A DNA stretch of 64,000 bases from Xanthostigma xanthostigma (taxonomy: Eukaryota; Arthropoda; Insecta; Raphidioptera; Raphidiidae). Below, piece after piece: positions 21,399 to 32,274 of this stretch; position 1 is the first letter of the stretch; each line of letters begins with the position of its first letter. The stretch covers positions 75,056,948-75,120,947 of the forward strand of contig OY754464.1 of assembly GCA_963575645.1 (NCBI GenBank), in the 5' to 3' direction. The position numbers were made by a program, and so were the translations under genes. The notes under the pieces were generated by a model. It saw only the letters and a list, made by a program, of their open reading frames with translations. It searched no databases and was not told where the DNA came from.

Positions 21399-21954
21399 TA
21401 GTGATGTGCCGGATCGTTAAAAATGTATATCCGCGGATACGGATCTGAATACGGATATTTGGTTTCAAGATCCGCGGATACGGATACGGATCTTAACTTT
21501 CTTAGAGTACGCGGCGGTAAATATTGCACATCGACCTTTGGAAAGAGACTATCTGTTATGGGAAAAAGTTATTGACCTCTTTACGTGTTAACTCTCATAA
21601 CAGATTGTCTCTTTCCAAAGATCGATGTGTAATATCTCGTTATAAAGAAAGTTTTTTAGTACCTTTGAGTTATTTACTATTGGTATGGTACTCACTACGA
21701 TAGATGTTTGCAATATAAAGGTGCCAAATACGATTTAAAAAAATAAAAAATAATCTGAATGGAATTTAACAGTTTTTCATTATTACCTAATCACCTATAT
21801 ATATAAAATTTCATCTATGAATTGAAAACTAATAAGGTAAAAGATCCGTAAAAGATCCGCCCGAAAACAAACGGATACGGATACGGATCTTTCTTCTCCC
21901 TCGGATATCCTCGGATATCCGCGGATACGGATACGGATATCCGGCACATCACTA
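21399..21954. mobile_element. hAT miniature element, perfect 8-bp duplication
   Basis: Ends TAGTGATGTGCCGGATCG and TATCCGGCACATCACTA are inverted. The flanking ATTATAAC at 21391-21398 and 21955-21962 is a perfect 8-bp target duplication, typical of hAT elements. The interior is rich in GGATACGGAT-type words and has an inner inverted repeat around CACATCGACCTTTGGAAAGA and its reverse. No transposase. Confidence 0.93.
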
Positions 21955-22090
21955 ATTATAACATACTTCAATGCAAGTTGATATGGTATTGTATGTATTG
22001 TAGGTACAGATTATTGTAGTATAGGTACATGATAATTAAAAATTATGAATTTATACAAAAAAATTTTTTTAAAAATATCGTAAAACAGTT

Positions 22091-22295
22091 TTTGACGTGA
22101 TAACGTCTTATAAAATGATGAAACACCAGCTGCACGCACGAAAAAGTGTAACGTTCCGCCTGACCCTGTACGTGCAAGCGAGAGCGCAGTAAGCTTCGGC
22201 CCAAGTTTGACAGCTACTAAAATTTAGGTTATATATTACGGAATACGTTATCACGTAAAACTATCGTCCGTAAACCGACTTTACAGATAACCAAT
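22091..22295 (-). mobile_element. G-family element, short form
   Basis: About 205 bp with both family ends and the block CGCACGAAAAAGTGTAACG. It sits between the PLE endonuclease relic and its presumed 3' terminal motif. Confidence 0.82.
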
Positions 22296-22369
22296 TTTTA
22301 CGATAAAATTGTTCTGTCCAATGTGAACATAAATATATTATACTATCTTATGTATAAGAAAGACTTTCT

Positions 22370-22960
22370 GTATACGGATTACATTTTGTTTACAGGTTAC
22401 AAATTGTTTGATTTTGTCAATTATATTGCCATAAATGCTGTTTAACCCTTCTATGTCCGTTCTCTTATTGATAGTTTTTGAATTTTTTTTTTGATGTAAC
22501 ACATTTCTAAGAAAAGTCTTTTTTGCAAATTTGTTTCTTTATGTAATATTTTTGGTTCATTAAAGTTAAAATTGTGATCATTAGAGATGGAGGGATGAAC
22601 CAATGCTGAATGATTATTTATTTATGTCACATGGTTTTCCTGAAGACTTTTATTTTATTTTTATTTATTTATTTATTTTACTTACTTTTACATTATTTTT
22701 AAAAATGTAATTATAATATGTAAGTTTTCCTACCCAACTTGGCAGAGCCAGTTCCAGGGTAGGAAACAAAACATTTTACAATATATAGGGTATTTGTAAC
22801 GTATATTTTCAAAATACGAGTTGAAAAAAAATTGAAAGAAAATAAATAAAATGAATTAATAATAACTTACGAAGTTTTAGTACATAATTTTTGTGCTGAT
22901 AAACATGATTTTTTAAATATTGTGAGGTTTGCTCAACATAAATGGCATTGCATTATAAAT
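22370..22960 (-). pseudogene. Second Penelope-like element, GIY-YIG endonuclease relic
   Basis: On the minus strand, 22955-22840 reads CNAIYVEQTSQYLKN followed by HVYQHKNYV. After about 200 bp of unrelated low-complexity sequence, 22620-22380 reads HNFNFNEPKILHKE, NLQKRLFLEM and, after a one-base slip in an A-run, INKRTDIEGLNSIYG. This is the order of a PLE endonuclease domain and its C-terminus. Stops, the insertion and the slip make it a pseudogene. The YIG glycine is glutamate here. No reverse transcriptase remains visible upstream. Confidence 0.72.
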
Positions 22961-23490
22961 AGAAATCCTAGACAGTTTCAAACATTATTTACGATTAAGA
23001 GTAAACTTCAGATATTTATCCTTAGTTAATTCATGGAGTCTTCGTATATAATGTACAAACTTTTCAGTTGTTAAGTCTAACACAATTATATTTACGTTTC
23101 CGATGAAAAGCGGAGAAGTTGTCGGATATAGGAGGTTTTTGTGTAAAACAATGTTAGATTACACAGTGCCGGCTGACGTCTGCAATATAGATATTTTTTT
23201 ACCAAAAAATATTGTGGGTTTAAAATTTTGAAACAAGAATTCGTAATATGTTACAAAAAAAATTAGATACTGTATAATAAAAATTCTACTTGTTATCATT
23301 TTTGCGGATAAAATTTTAGCTTAATATTAAGCCAAATATTTAAACAAAGTTATGGGCTTAATAATAAGCAAAACTATAAAGTGTGATGGACCGTTAATAT
23401 TTTTACCAACCTATAATAACAATATCAAAATAGTTATTGGCGTAACTAGTAGTCTAAGTCATTCATGACAGCCTACAAGTTGCGCCCATA
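22961..23490. other. Unassigned AT-rich DNA
   Basis: Could hold decayed PLE sequence upstream of the endonuclease (minus strand) but no reverse transcriptase motif is legible. Confidence 0.4.
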
Positions 23491-23890
23491 ATTTTATTCA
23501 ACAATTGCGCGTTATTCATGTTTTAATTATAATGAGATGTTGTAAATATCTATTTATTTCTTTATAAAAAAAACTGTCAATACTATAACAGCACCAAACA
23601 GCACGATTCAATGTTTTGGTTTGAGGTTAGCCGGTTATGAATAAACTCCATGTCGAAAACATTCGGCCTCTCAATTTTAGTCTCAATGGGTAACAACGGA
23701 GTTGTTGTTACCTACTATTTCGTTACGACTCAGAAAATAGTTACGTTTATTTTCATTACTCCACAATGGCCGAGCTAGTAGGAATCTTCATTGAGTTATG
23801 ACAAGTAATTGTCACCAGTCGGTAAATGGCTATTTAGGGTTCGGTTTTTAGGCATGATAAAACATGAATAACGCGCATGAGTTGAATAAA
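23491..23890. mobile_element. TIR element with about 35-bp arms
   Basis: ATTTTATTCAACAATTGCGC and GTTATTCATGTTTTAAT at the left are inverted at the right as ATAAAACATGAATAACGCGC and ATGAGTTGAATAAA. The interior includes a small hairpin GGTAACAACGGAGTTGTTGT. No coding capacity or clear duplication. Confidence 0.6.
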
Positions 23891-24571
23891 TGTTATTTAT
23901 ATATTTAACTAGGACTACGCAAATCTCTTAATTTAAAAATTCAATTTATTTAAATCAATATTCTGTCTTTTGATTTCTTTGAAATTTGTTAAATACTGCC
24001 ATTAATTTTTTTTAATTTTTTAAAGAATAGCTTCTGTTGCTACATTGTTAAAACACCCATTGTATCATATATAACTGCCATTAAAGTTTATAAACAGTCA
24101 TTCCCACGCAATCAATTGATAAGTCCGTCGAATGACGTCATCCTCTCCCACTCTTACCCAACGCAATGAAGCATCATCTGTAATCGATTGACCTGGATTT
24201 ATGATGATTTTCATTTTAGCATCAAACTCAAAAGCGTGTCCAAAATTCAAATCTTTATGTTTTATTAATTCAGTGGCACACAGTTATGTGTTAACTGTTA
24301 AGTGTATTTAGCCATTATAGCGTAAATATGGGTAATAACAATGATATGGCGGGAGTACGGGTCTGAATGGCGGAAGTACGGGTATAATTAGTGACAAGGG
24401 TGGATGTTGAGCTGTATCTGCAAATATATATAATGAAACATTTTGCGTGCTGTTCGTTTTATAATTCTTTTTTATATACTTTAAATTAACGGTGATTTGT
24501 CTACACAGCTGGTTACCATAAAATTGAAAATTATTGTAATTGATGTAAATTTTATTTTATATAGTCTAAAG
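23891..24571. other. Unassigned AT-rich DNA
   Basis: No recognisable feature up to the target duplication of the next element. Confidence 0.5.
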
Positions 24572-24835
24572 CAGGGGCGGGCAAATATTTTGATCGTCGG
24601 GCCACATTGCTGATGAAAATTTGACCGTGGGCCAAAAATTTGGAGAGCAAAAAAAAGGTCCTTTCATTTCCGCAACAAAAAGGTCTGTTTCGTCTGTTGT
24701 GGCCCTGGCTGTTTATCTAAATTTTTTTTATGCGCCAAATTATATTGGCAAACTATTTATAAAATGCTTCGCGGGCTGGACAAAAGTCTGCTGCGGGCCG
24801 GATCTGGCCTGCGGGCCGCCAATTTCCCAGGCCTG
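24572..24835. mobile_element. hAT miniature element, perfect 8-bp duplication
   Basis: Starts CAGGGGCGGGCAAATATTTT and ends GCCGCCAATTTCCCAGGCCTG. GTCTAAAG at 24564-24571 and 24836-24843 is a perfect 8-bp duplication. Rich in GGGCC words. The same family lies reversed at 29880-30119. The frame at 24621-24857 is incidental. Confidence 0.92.
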
Positions 24836-25124
24836 GTCTAAAGCCTTGGTTACCTAAGAGTACACTGTAAAAAATAAGGTTCTGACGTCAAGCTCCCTAG
24901 GCGCTTGACTGAGTTAAATCAATTTCGTTTGAGTCAACATCAAATAACTTACGTCAAAAAATATACTTTTTTTGAGTTAACACGTTTTGGTTAAAAAAAC
25001 TGTTAAAATGATTAAGTCAAAACTTTTAGATTTGAACTTAACTAAAATATTATTCGGTTGAATATAAAAATACGTTTGAATGAAAGTTTGTATGAAAGTC
25101 CCGGCAATACCAAATGGTGTTAAG

Positions 25125-26350
25125 TAGTGATGCCACGAATAGTGATTTTTCCCGAATACCGAATACCGAATATTCGGCCATGTTCTCGGCCGAAGCGCCG
25201 AATATTCGGCGGCCGATTGTTCGGAAAATTATGTGTACATTTCGCGGGTGACAGGTTACGACTTGTCCCATTACGGAGCGTGCGGTAGCGACGCTGCGGG
25301 CGTATTTGTTTCATTTGCGCAACTAGATCGTGTCACGACACGCATTATTTGTTCATTTTTACATCAAATTGTGTTATTAATAGTTATTATTACTAAAAAA
25401 TGTCACTGTTTGTTCACCAAAAGCTTTACAAAATAATACTATTTAAGAAAAAAATCGCATATTTTTCAGTAATATGTGCGTTTTTCCTCATGATTTGATA
25501 TTCGGTATTCGGCCGAATAGTACGCAACATTCGGCCGAATACCGAATATTAAAAAATTTGAAAAGAAGTTTGACCCTGCAGGCCATCCCTATAACTTCCC
25601 GCTATTTTCGAGTTCAAAACGCTCAAAAATATATAAAATATAGCAAGAAGTTTATTTTTTAGCTCTTCGAGCTCAAAAAAAAAACACTTTGTTACGAAGT
25701 TTTCGTTGACGATAGGTATCTCATGAACAAATGAATCGTAATTTTTTACAGAAAAATCGATCTCATAGGAATTTTACGAGCAATTTAAAAAAACACATTT
25801 TTACAAATTTTCGTTCACGATATCTCGTGAACAAATGAGCCGATTTTTATGCGGTTTGCGGAAATCGACGCAGTTTGTTAAGGAGAAGAGCTGATTAGAT
25901 TTTGGAATTAATCGGTTTACTAGTTTCGAAAATATTTTACAAAAACAAATTTAAAAAATTTTTTGAAACGTGTGTTTTTAAGATTTCTCAAAATTTTTTG
26001 GGCCGAATCGTTTCAAATTCTTAGGAAGTCTAAGTTCACCAAGATCACGTCAGATGCCGCAAACCGCCGTTCAGTCGGACACTCCGTTCAAAAGATATAA
26101 AAGGTTTACATACATACATACACACACACACATACAGCCCTACGGACATCATCGCCAAAATAGTTTCAATAGCTTCCTAGGACCTCAAAACGTCGAGATC
26201 TGGCGAAAACTCGATTTTCGAAAATCGGGGTGAAACCAATAACTTCCCGATTTTTGAAAAAAAAAAAAATTTTTTTTTTAAGCGGGAAGTTAAAAAAGTA
26301 GCCGAATAGGCCGAATACCGAATAGTAGCCGAATATTCGTGGCATCTCTA
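25125..26350. mobile_element. hAT element with CCGAATATTCGG repeats, carrying a nested repeat
   Basis: Ends TAGTGATGCCACGAATA and TATTCGTGGCATCTCTA form a 17-bp inverted repeat with one mismatch. The flanks GTGTTAAG (25117-25124) and GTGTTAAT (26351-26358) match in 7 of 8 bases. Interior ends are built of alternating CCGAATA/TATTCGG words. A different repeat occupies about 25590-26291. Confidence 0.88.
25590..26291. mobile_element. Nested repeat bounded by AACTTCCCGC / GCGGGAAGTT
   Basis: TAACTTCCCGCTATTTTCGA at the left and AAGCGGGAAGTTA at the right are inverted. The interior has CTCATGAACAAATGAATCG, GGCCGAATCGTTTCAAATTC, a CATACATACATACACACACA microsatellite, and TTTTTTGAAAAA-type runs. 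I recognise this as a common insect repeat but not its class. It sits inside the hAT element, so it arrived later or was captured. Confidence 0.6.
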
Positions 26351-26358
26351 GTGTTAAT

Positions 26359-27245
26359 CGAAGCACCGAGTTGCTTGACTATTATAGCGTGCTTAAGTAC
26401 AAGTAAACTTAAATAGTGCACGTGTGTTGCCCAACACGTGTTTGGCCGATTTTTTTTTCACCTGGCGATTGAATAAATATCTTTATATTTCGTTAATGAA
26501 ACGTTTGAAACAGGGGTTATTCGGAGTTTAATATGGTTCATTGATTTATCAGAAACATAAGCAAACAACAAGCGTAGCATAAGGCGGCGATCTGCCGTAT
26601 AAAATATATAAAGCAATAAACTGAACAGCACAGCGTGGCAAACACACACAGTGTGTACACAGCACGCCGGGGACTGCAGTTTATAATCCAACCGGTGCGA
26701 AACTGTCGTGTGTCTCATTTGAATTGCGTACATGCTGACTTGGATTTGATGGATGAAATCTTAATCTAAGAGCCGAACCTAAATCGACCTTCACCGAGCT
26801 GATAATAGAATGAAACAGATTTTATCATGAATTTAGTATATTAGAAAATATATATTAAATATTATAGTATTTGCAAAAAAAATCCTGGACAGACTATTTT
26901 TAATTATTTTTTAAAAAATGATTTTTTATTAAATGTTGCAACATCAAGATATGTAATAAGAAAATTTTGTCCTGACTTGAAGTATAAAACGTATGGAATG
27001 TGCAGCCGTTGGGTTGTCTATTATTTACCTGGGCGGACTACTGGGTTGTCAGGTATAAACAAATATGTCGATGCCAGTTACTTTCACTTGATTGGATAAT
27101 AGCGCTGTTTTATTGCGAACACGTTGATATAGGGTTGTCTGCGAAAAATTCGGTCCTATTAGGGGTTTGCGAATTTTAAAGATTTTAATTTTGACGCGCG
27201 TGGAATTGTGTGACAGAGAGATCCGAGGTAAGTAACTGTGTAATA
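26359..27245. other. Unassigned AT-rich DNA
   Basis: Only a short CACGTGTGTTGCCCAACACG-type inverted word near 26418-26439. The minus-strand frame at 26458-26733 has no recognisable motif. Confidence 0.45.
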
Positions 27246-27465
27246 ATAAAATATAGTTTAAAAAAAACTAAAAAACACGCTTTATATCGGACTAAAAAGT
27301 AAAAAATAATTGTTTTAAAATAAGCTTAAAAAGCGTGGGGCGCTTTGTTCCACATTTTCGTACATCGAGCGCCCAACGCTTTTTAAGCTTATTTTAAAAC
27401 AATTATTTTTTACTTTTTAGTCCGATATAAAGCGTGTTTTTTAGTTTTTTTTAAACTATATTTTA
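27246..27465. repeat. Foldback with about 98-bp arms and 23-nt spacer
   Basis: The left arm 27246-27344 runs TAAAATATAGTTTAAAAAAA ... AAAAAGCGTGGGGCGCT; the right arm 27368-27465 is its inverse with very few mismatches. The inner AAAGCGTGGGGCGC resembles the AAACGTGGGGCGC at the centre of the 40826 foldback, suggesting one family. Confidence 0.9.
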
Positions 27466-27483
27466 TTTTTCACTTTTTAGTTT

Positions 27484-28045
27484 GAGGATCTATAAAAGAA
27501 TTTATTAATCCTGGGGGTCCTAATAAGGATAATGGGAAACTGTTATCAAATTATTGCATTGTCATCGGTCCTTGATACGTATGCAAAGTTTCAAATTAAT
27601 CAGACTTCGGGAAATTGGTGAAAATTATGCTCAAAGATTCCGTTACGGACATACATACATAGTTACAACCCAAACTAATATAAAGCGTTTAATAATAAGG
27701 ATAATGGGAAACTGTTATCAAATTATTGCATTGTCATCGGTCCTTGATACGTATGCAAAGTTTCAAATTAATCAGACTTCGGGAAATTGGTGAAAATAAA
27801 GCGTTTACTACAGAGGATCTATAAAAGAATTTATTAATCCTGGGGGTCCTAATAAGGATAATGGGAAACTGTTATCAAATTATTGCATTGTCATCGGTCC
27901 TTGATACGTATGCAAAGTTTCAAATTAATCAGACTTCGGGAAATTGGTGAAAATTATGCTCAAAGATTCCGTTACGGACATACATACATAGTTAGTTACA
28001 TACATACATAGTTACAACCCAAACTAATATAAAGCGTATAATAAA
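27484..28045 (+). repeat. Tandem array of a GATAATGGGAAACTG unit
   Basis: GAGGATCTATAAAAGAATTT starts at 27484 and again at 27813 (329 bp apart). Within that span GGATAATGGGAAACTGTTAT occurs three times (near 27528, 27699, 27856). Each is followed by GCATTGTCATCGGTCCTTGA and most end in CATACATACATAGTTAC and CTAATATAAAGCGT. The middle unit lacks the CATACATA part. Near-identity of units indicates a recent expansion. Confidence 0.88.
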
Positions 28046-28148
28046 GGACCCAACTTTGCAGTCACTTGTGATGACACCCTAAATATTAGAAAGTTTACAT
28101 ACCGAGCACTTTCTAATATTCTATACTATCTGGTGCAAAAAACCGAAT

Positions 28149-29124
28149 AAAGGCCTCTGCACACGGTGCTAGCAACGCTGGTAGATTCCTTGCGAGATTT
28201 GCCAACTAGTTTTCTAGCGCTGGTTTTCTTGATTGCTTGTTAAGTGTTCGCTACACACGAGACTATTTTTCAAGCTTGTTTTGTGGATAGATCTGGTGCG
28301 CGCGCAGTGATAGTTCAAATATAAACACAGAGCAAAACGTGTCTGTTGTCTGACTATGAGCAGAATGACGGCATGTTAGTTTGTGGGCGTTTGTTCAAGT
28401 AATCACGTGACAAGACACTGCTTTCTGATTGGTTCTTGCTCATACTTAGCAGCCAATCTCGCAGGGAAAATAGTCCTTGTTCTAATTTTAAAACCTAATT
28501 TCTGAGCTAGCAGCCCAGCCCACAGTGACGTCATTTCCAGCTTCGTACCCAGCCTACCGGCTAGCAGAACTCCTAGTAGCATTTCTAGCCAGGGTTGCCA
28601 GACGTACGAGAAATCTCGTACCAATACGAGATTTACAGTTTTTGTACGAGATACAAGAATAACAAAATTCTTGTACAATTTTGTACGTGATTTTAACAAT
28701 GATGACTGCCTTTGCTAGGTATCAGCCAAAAAGTGTAAGAATTTACCTACTTCACACACCACAAAACGATCGACTGGGTACATCACTAAATGCACTACCT
28801 CATCACTATATGAAACTAGACAACTTGAGTGGGGAATCCCCGTTTAATGTATTTATTTGTTGTTGTCCTTATTACACTAATGTTAATCACTATCAGTTCT
28901 AACTGTTTCATTTGAATTGACAGCTAAAAGCGCAAAGAATATGACTACTTAAAGTTAAATAGTACAGTAAATAGCATAAATTATAAATTTTATTCGATAT
29001 ACCTACTTTAAAATACTTGTACGAGATTAACTGTTGAAAGTACGAGATATTTAGCAACACTGGTACGAGAAAAAAAATCCGTCATCTGGCAACCCTGTTT
29101 CTAGCCTCGTATGCAGCGACCTTA
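28149..29124 (+). mobile_element. X-family element, copy 1, with nested hAT element
   Basis: Left end AAGGCCTCTGCACACGGTGC and right end CTCGTATGCAGCGACCTTAG are inverted ends of the X family. Interior blocks TTCCTTGCGAGATTTGCC, ACTAGTTTTCTAGCGCTGGT and CACAGTGACGTCATTTCC match 52891-53684 and 62932-63835. The copy is split at TTTCTAGC by a 508-bp hAT element. Confidence 0.82.
28590..29097. mobile_element. hAT miniature element, perfect 8-bp duplication, nested in X family
   Basis: Ends CAGGGTTGCCAGA and TCTGGCAACCCTG are a perfect 13-bp inverted repeat. TTTCTAGC at 28582-28589 and 29098-29105 is a perfect 8-bp duplication. The ends carry repeated GTACGAGAAATCTCGTACCA words. The frame at 28681-28902 shows no transposase motif. 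Confidence 0.95.
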
Positions 29125-29871
29125 GCAGATGGCCGTTCTAGTCTAACCTCAATTCTAATAAGAAAGTGAATCATAGTTCTCTACCAGATTAGTGAGTTTA
29201 TAAGCCGGCTGGTGCAGATAATATAATATTTTCACATTGTTCCCGTGTATAATAACCTACTCCATAATCATTATTGTAATATTATACAATATATTTTAAG
29301 TAGGTAATTATGAGCTCGCGTTTCCTTCCTCGATTTTCTCTCCGACACTTTCTCTTCTTCTCTCTTTTTACTCATCCTTTGACGGGGTGCAGTCCAACAA
29401 CCAACACTGTTGCCATTAGATTTAAGCATTATCCCGCACTTACAGATATTCTCATTTTCCGCTGGGAATCGTTAAAAAATCATTATGATTCGTATTTATA
29501 TAACAATAAAACTTATTTCCTTACTGATTAATGTGAAAAGTATTATATTTATAGAATGTCTTAAAAGTTAGACAGTTAAAGTTGTGCCTTTCTTTTAAAG
29601 AATTGGTGGCATTATACTGCCGGGGAAATAAACGGCATTCTTGAAGGAAATAAGTAATTAAAAAAGATCTCTGAACGTTGTTCTCACTGAACAATGTTTT
29701 TTTAAAGAATGTTTTGTAACGCGTACAGATAGAATTGAACGCGTCATTAAAAATATTTAATTTTAATGATAACAATAACAATCAATATTCATTATTTAGA
29801 GCACTTTCACTCATCTCTTTAATAAATAAAAATATAAGCATATAAAATTAATACTACATAATATTATATCC
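29125..29871. other. Unassigned AT-rich DNA
   Basis: Frames at 29310-29531 (+) and 29521-29781 (-) have no recognisable domains. Nothing else seen. Confidence 0.45.
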
Positions 29872-29879
29872 ACCTAGAT

Positions 29880-30119
29880 CAGGCCTGGGAAAATGGCGGC
29901 CCGCAGCACGATTTAGTCCGGCCCGCGAAGCATTTTATAAATTTTAGAAAAATAGTAAAGAATTATTTTTTTGCTCTCTAAATGTGGAACTAGAATGTGA
30001 GGACTTTTTTTTTTGCTGCAAATTTTTGGTGCGCGGTCAAATTCTCATTAGCTATGCGGCCCGCGGTCGAATTTTCATCAGCTATGTGGCCCGGCGATCA
30101 AAATATTTGCCCGCCCCTG
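29880..30119. mobile_element. hAT miniature element, perfect 8-bp duplication
   Basis: Inverse copy of the 24572 family: starts CAGGCCTGGGAAAATGGCGG, ends AATATTTGCCCGCCCCTG. ACCTAGAT at 29872-29879 and 30120-30127 is a perfect 8-bp duplication. Confidence 0.93.
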
Positions 30120-30134
30120 ACCTAGATATATGAA

Positions 30135-31259
30135 AGGACCCCGTTGGGATTTGGTTCTCGGTTAAATTGATCGAAAATAGTTTTATTTTATAGTTTAAAG
30201 TAGTGATGTGTCCACATGACTTTATTGGGAGTTGGCTCCATGCGCTCTGCTCGCTAAAAAGAGTTGTTCAAAGGAGCGACACTAGACAGTACGCACTACA
30301 CAATAGTGCAGACTGCAGAGGTGTGAACTGTCATCATGCCATGCTCAGGAGTCACGAAGTATTGCACAGCACAATACACACACTCAACTCTGAGATCATT
30401 TTAATATGATTCTGATCTTATATTATTCGCATTTCGGATAAACTATAAAGTATAATAATAGCTTAACAATAATACTGTTTATTGTTACAATATTATATCT
30501 TTGTCAACGACGTCAATGTGAATGGTTTAAGTCACTGTAAGCTTAGTACTACTATGACACTTACAGTGTGTCATTCAACATAAAATAACTCAGCAAAGAT
30601 AACTCCGTACGTGCAAAATTCACTAGTACCTCTGTGGCGTGTGCTGTGTGCGCTCTGTAAAAGTGCTAATGCAACAGTACAGAACAGCTCAGCACAGAGC
30701 AATGGCGCTCGGAGTGAGTCATTCACAAAAAAAAAGAGTGACTCGCTCCGCTCCGAGAAAGGAGTCGTTCATTATGAACGACTCACTCAGGAGCGACAAA
30801 TCACTAGTTTAAAGGTCACTAAGAAAAAGTGTCCATGGGCGCATACCCTAAAAGCCAATAGATTTTTAGCTATAGATATGTTTAACAAGATTTTAGATAT
30901 CCATTGAATTCACAATCTTAAACAATTCTAAGCTCTAGAAATATGTTTTCGAGTGCGCTGAAGCCGAATATGACATAATTATTTTATACAGGGTGACACC
31001 TTCCAACATTATCTAGTTTTCGACTATTTTTCTATTTCTAAAAAAAAGTACAAAAGTTGAACATGGAATATGTTTGTGAATTCAATGGATATCTCTACAT
31101 CTAAAATCTCGGTCAAGATATCTGTAGCTAAAAATCTATTTGTTTTTATGGCTATGCGCCCATGGACACTTTTTCTTAGTGACCTTTAAACTATAAAATA
31201 AAACCATTTTCGTTTAATTTAATCGAGAACCAAATCCCATAAGTTTTCTGCGGGGTCCT
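30135..31259. mobile_element. Long-TIR element, left arm interrupted by a hAT element
   Basis: The left arm starts AGGACCCCGTTGGGATTTGG and continues, past the hAT insertion, as GTCACTAAGAAAAAGTGTCC through CCATTGAATTCACAA (to about 30916). The right arm 31073-31259 is its uninterrupted inverse, ending GAACCAAATCCCATAAG and CGGGGTCCT. The arms are about 190 bp once the hAT copy is removed. No transposase between them. Confidence 0.82.
30201..30806 (+). mobile_element. hAT miniature element (TAGTGATGTGTC family), perfect 8-bp duplication
   Basis: 606 bp from TAGTGATGTGTCCACATGAC to AGGAGCGACAAATCACTA. GTTTAAAG at 30193-30200 and 30807-30814 is a perfect duplication. Both ends carry clusters of GAGCGACT/AGTCGTTC words. 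Related copies at 45935, 60664, 62088 and 63398. Frames at 30203-30409 and 30611-30907 are incidental. Confidence 0.95.
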
Positions 31260-31729
31260 CTGAAATACAGTTTCTATAGATAACGTTAACCCCCCTGAAA
31301 AAAACAGTTCTGTAACATAACTAGCCTCGGAGATAGAGGAGGGGTGGAAGAGGGTTTGAGATGGTTAATGAAAATATAACATAGTGCTTTTAGAGAACTT
31401 GGCCGTAGCACTTCGTGCGCTATGATTAAAGATTAATTTAATAGTACCTATATATTCTATACGTGCATGAATCACTGTCTAGAATTTATGACTTTAACTA
31501 TATGCTGTTTTAACTTTCTCTAACATAAAGCTTAAACTGCATGTGTTTAATATTGTAAAGCTCAATTTATATATTGATAGTCAAGCAGTTTTTTATGTGA
31601 CTATCTCCTCCTACACTACTGGACCGATTTCGACGATCGAGTTTTCGTTTGTAACAACTTGACGTACATATTTGCAATAGGGTGTCAATTGTCGGCAGGG
31701 TTTGGCACTGCGACCGGAGTTTTTCTTAA
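31260..31729. other. Unassigned AT-rich DNA
   Basis: No recognisable feature. Confidence 0.5.
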
Positions 31730-32274
31730 TAATATATTCCCTGAGCACTATTAAAGATAGAATTGGAACTTTATTCGTTAGAATAAAATTCACTTTCAAT
31801 TCACCAAACAAAATATCAGGTAGAAAAGTTAGTTATACACTGCATTATACTCCTTGCTCTTTTTGTTGAATATTTTGACGTTCACCCAAAAATCCGACCG
31901 ATGGCGTTGGTTTAAACGTCAAAAAAGTTTCACAAAATAATAATGTTTACCCAGTTGGGCACAAAACTTTCTCTAACTGTAATGTTTTGCAACAATTCAC
32001 TTCACAAAAGGTTAATAAACAACACATAAATAAATACACAAGAGCAACTGTAGATATAATACTCCACGTTTATAGGTTAGGTTTTATGTGGCGGCCATTA
32101 TTATTTTATCAGGCGAATAAATATTTATACTCTGGAAGTAAGACAGAATAGATTTATACCTGCAGGAAACATAATTATGTTTGGTGAATTGAATTACCGC
32201 TATTTATTCGGGGGAATAGCTACCTGAAGAACAAATGAACCGAATAAATAACTACTTACGTTCGGTGTATATGC
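31730..32274 (-). repeat. B-family repeat, copy 3
   Basis: Inverse of the 15500 copy: CTTTCAATTCACCAAACAAA, AAAATCCGACCGATGGCGTT, GTGGCGGCCATTATTATTTT and CCGCTATTTATTCGG all match. Ends near 31737 and at TACGTTCGGTG. Confidence 0.7.

Noticed and set aside
27484-28045. CRISPR array or centromeric satellite
   Set aside because: Units are long, contiguous and only three in number; there is no spacer structure and no extended array. The setting is eukaryotic.
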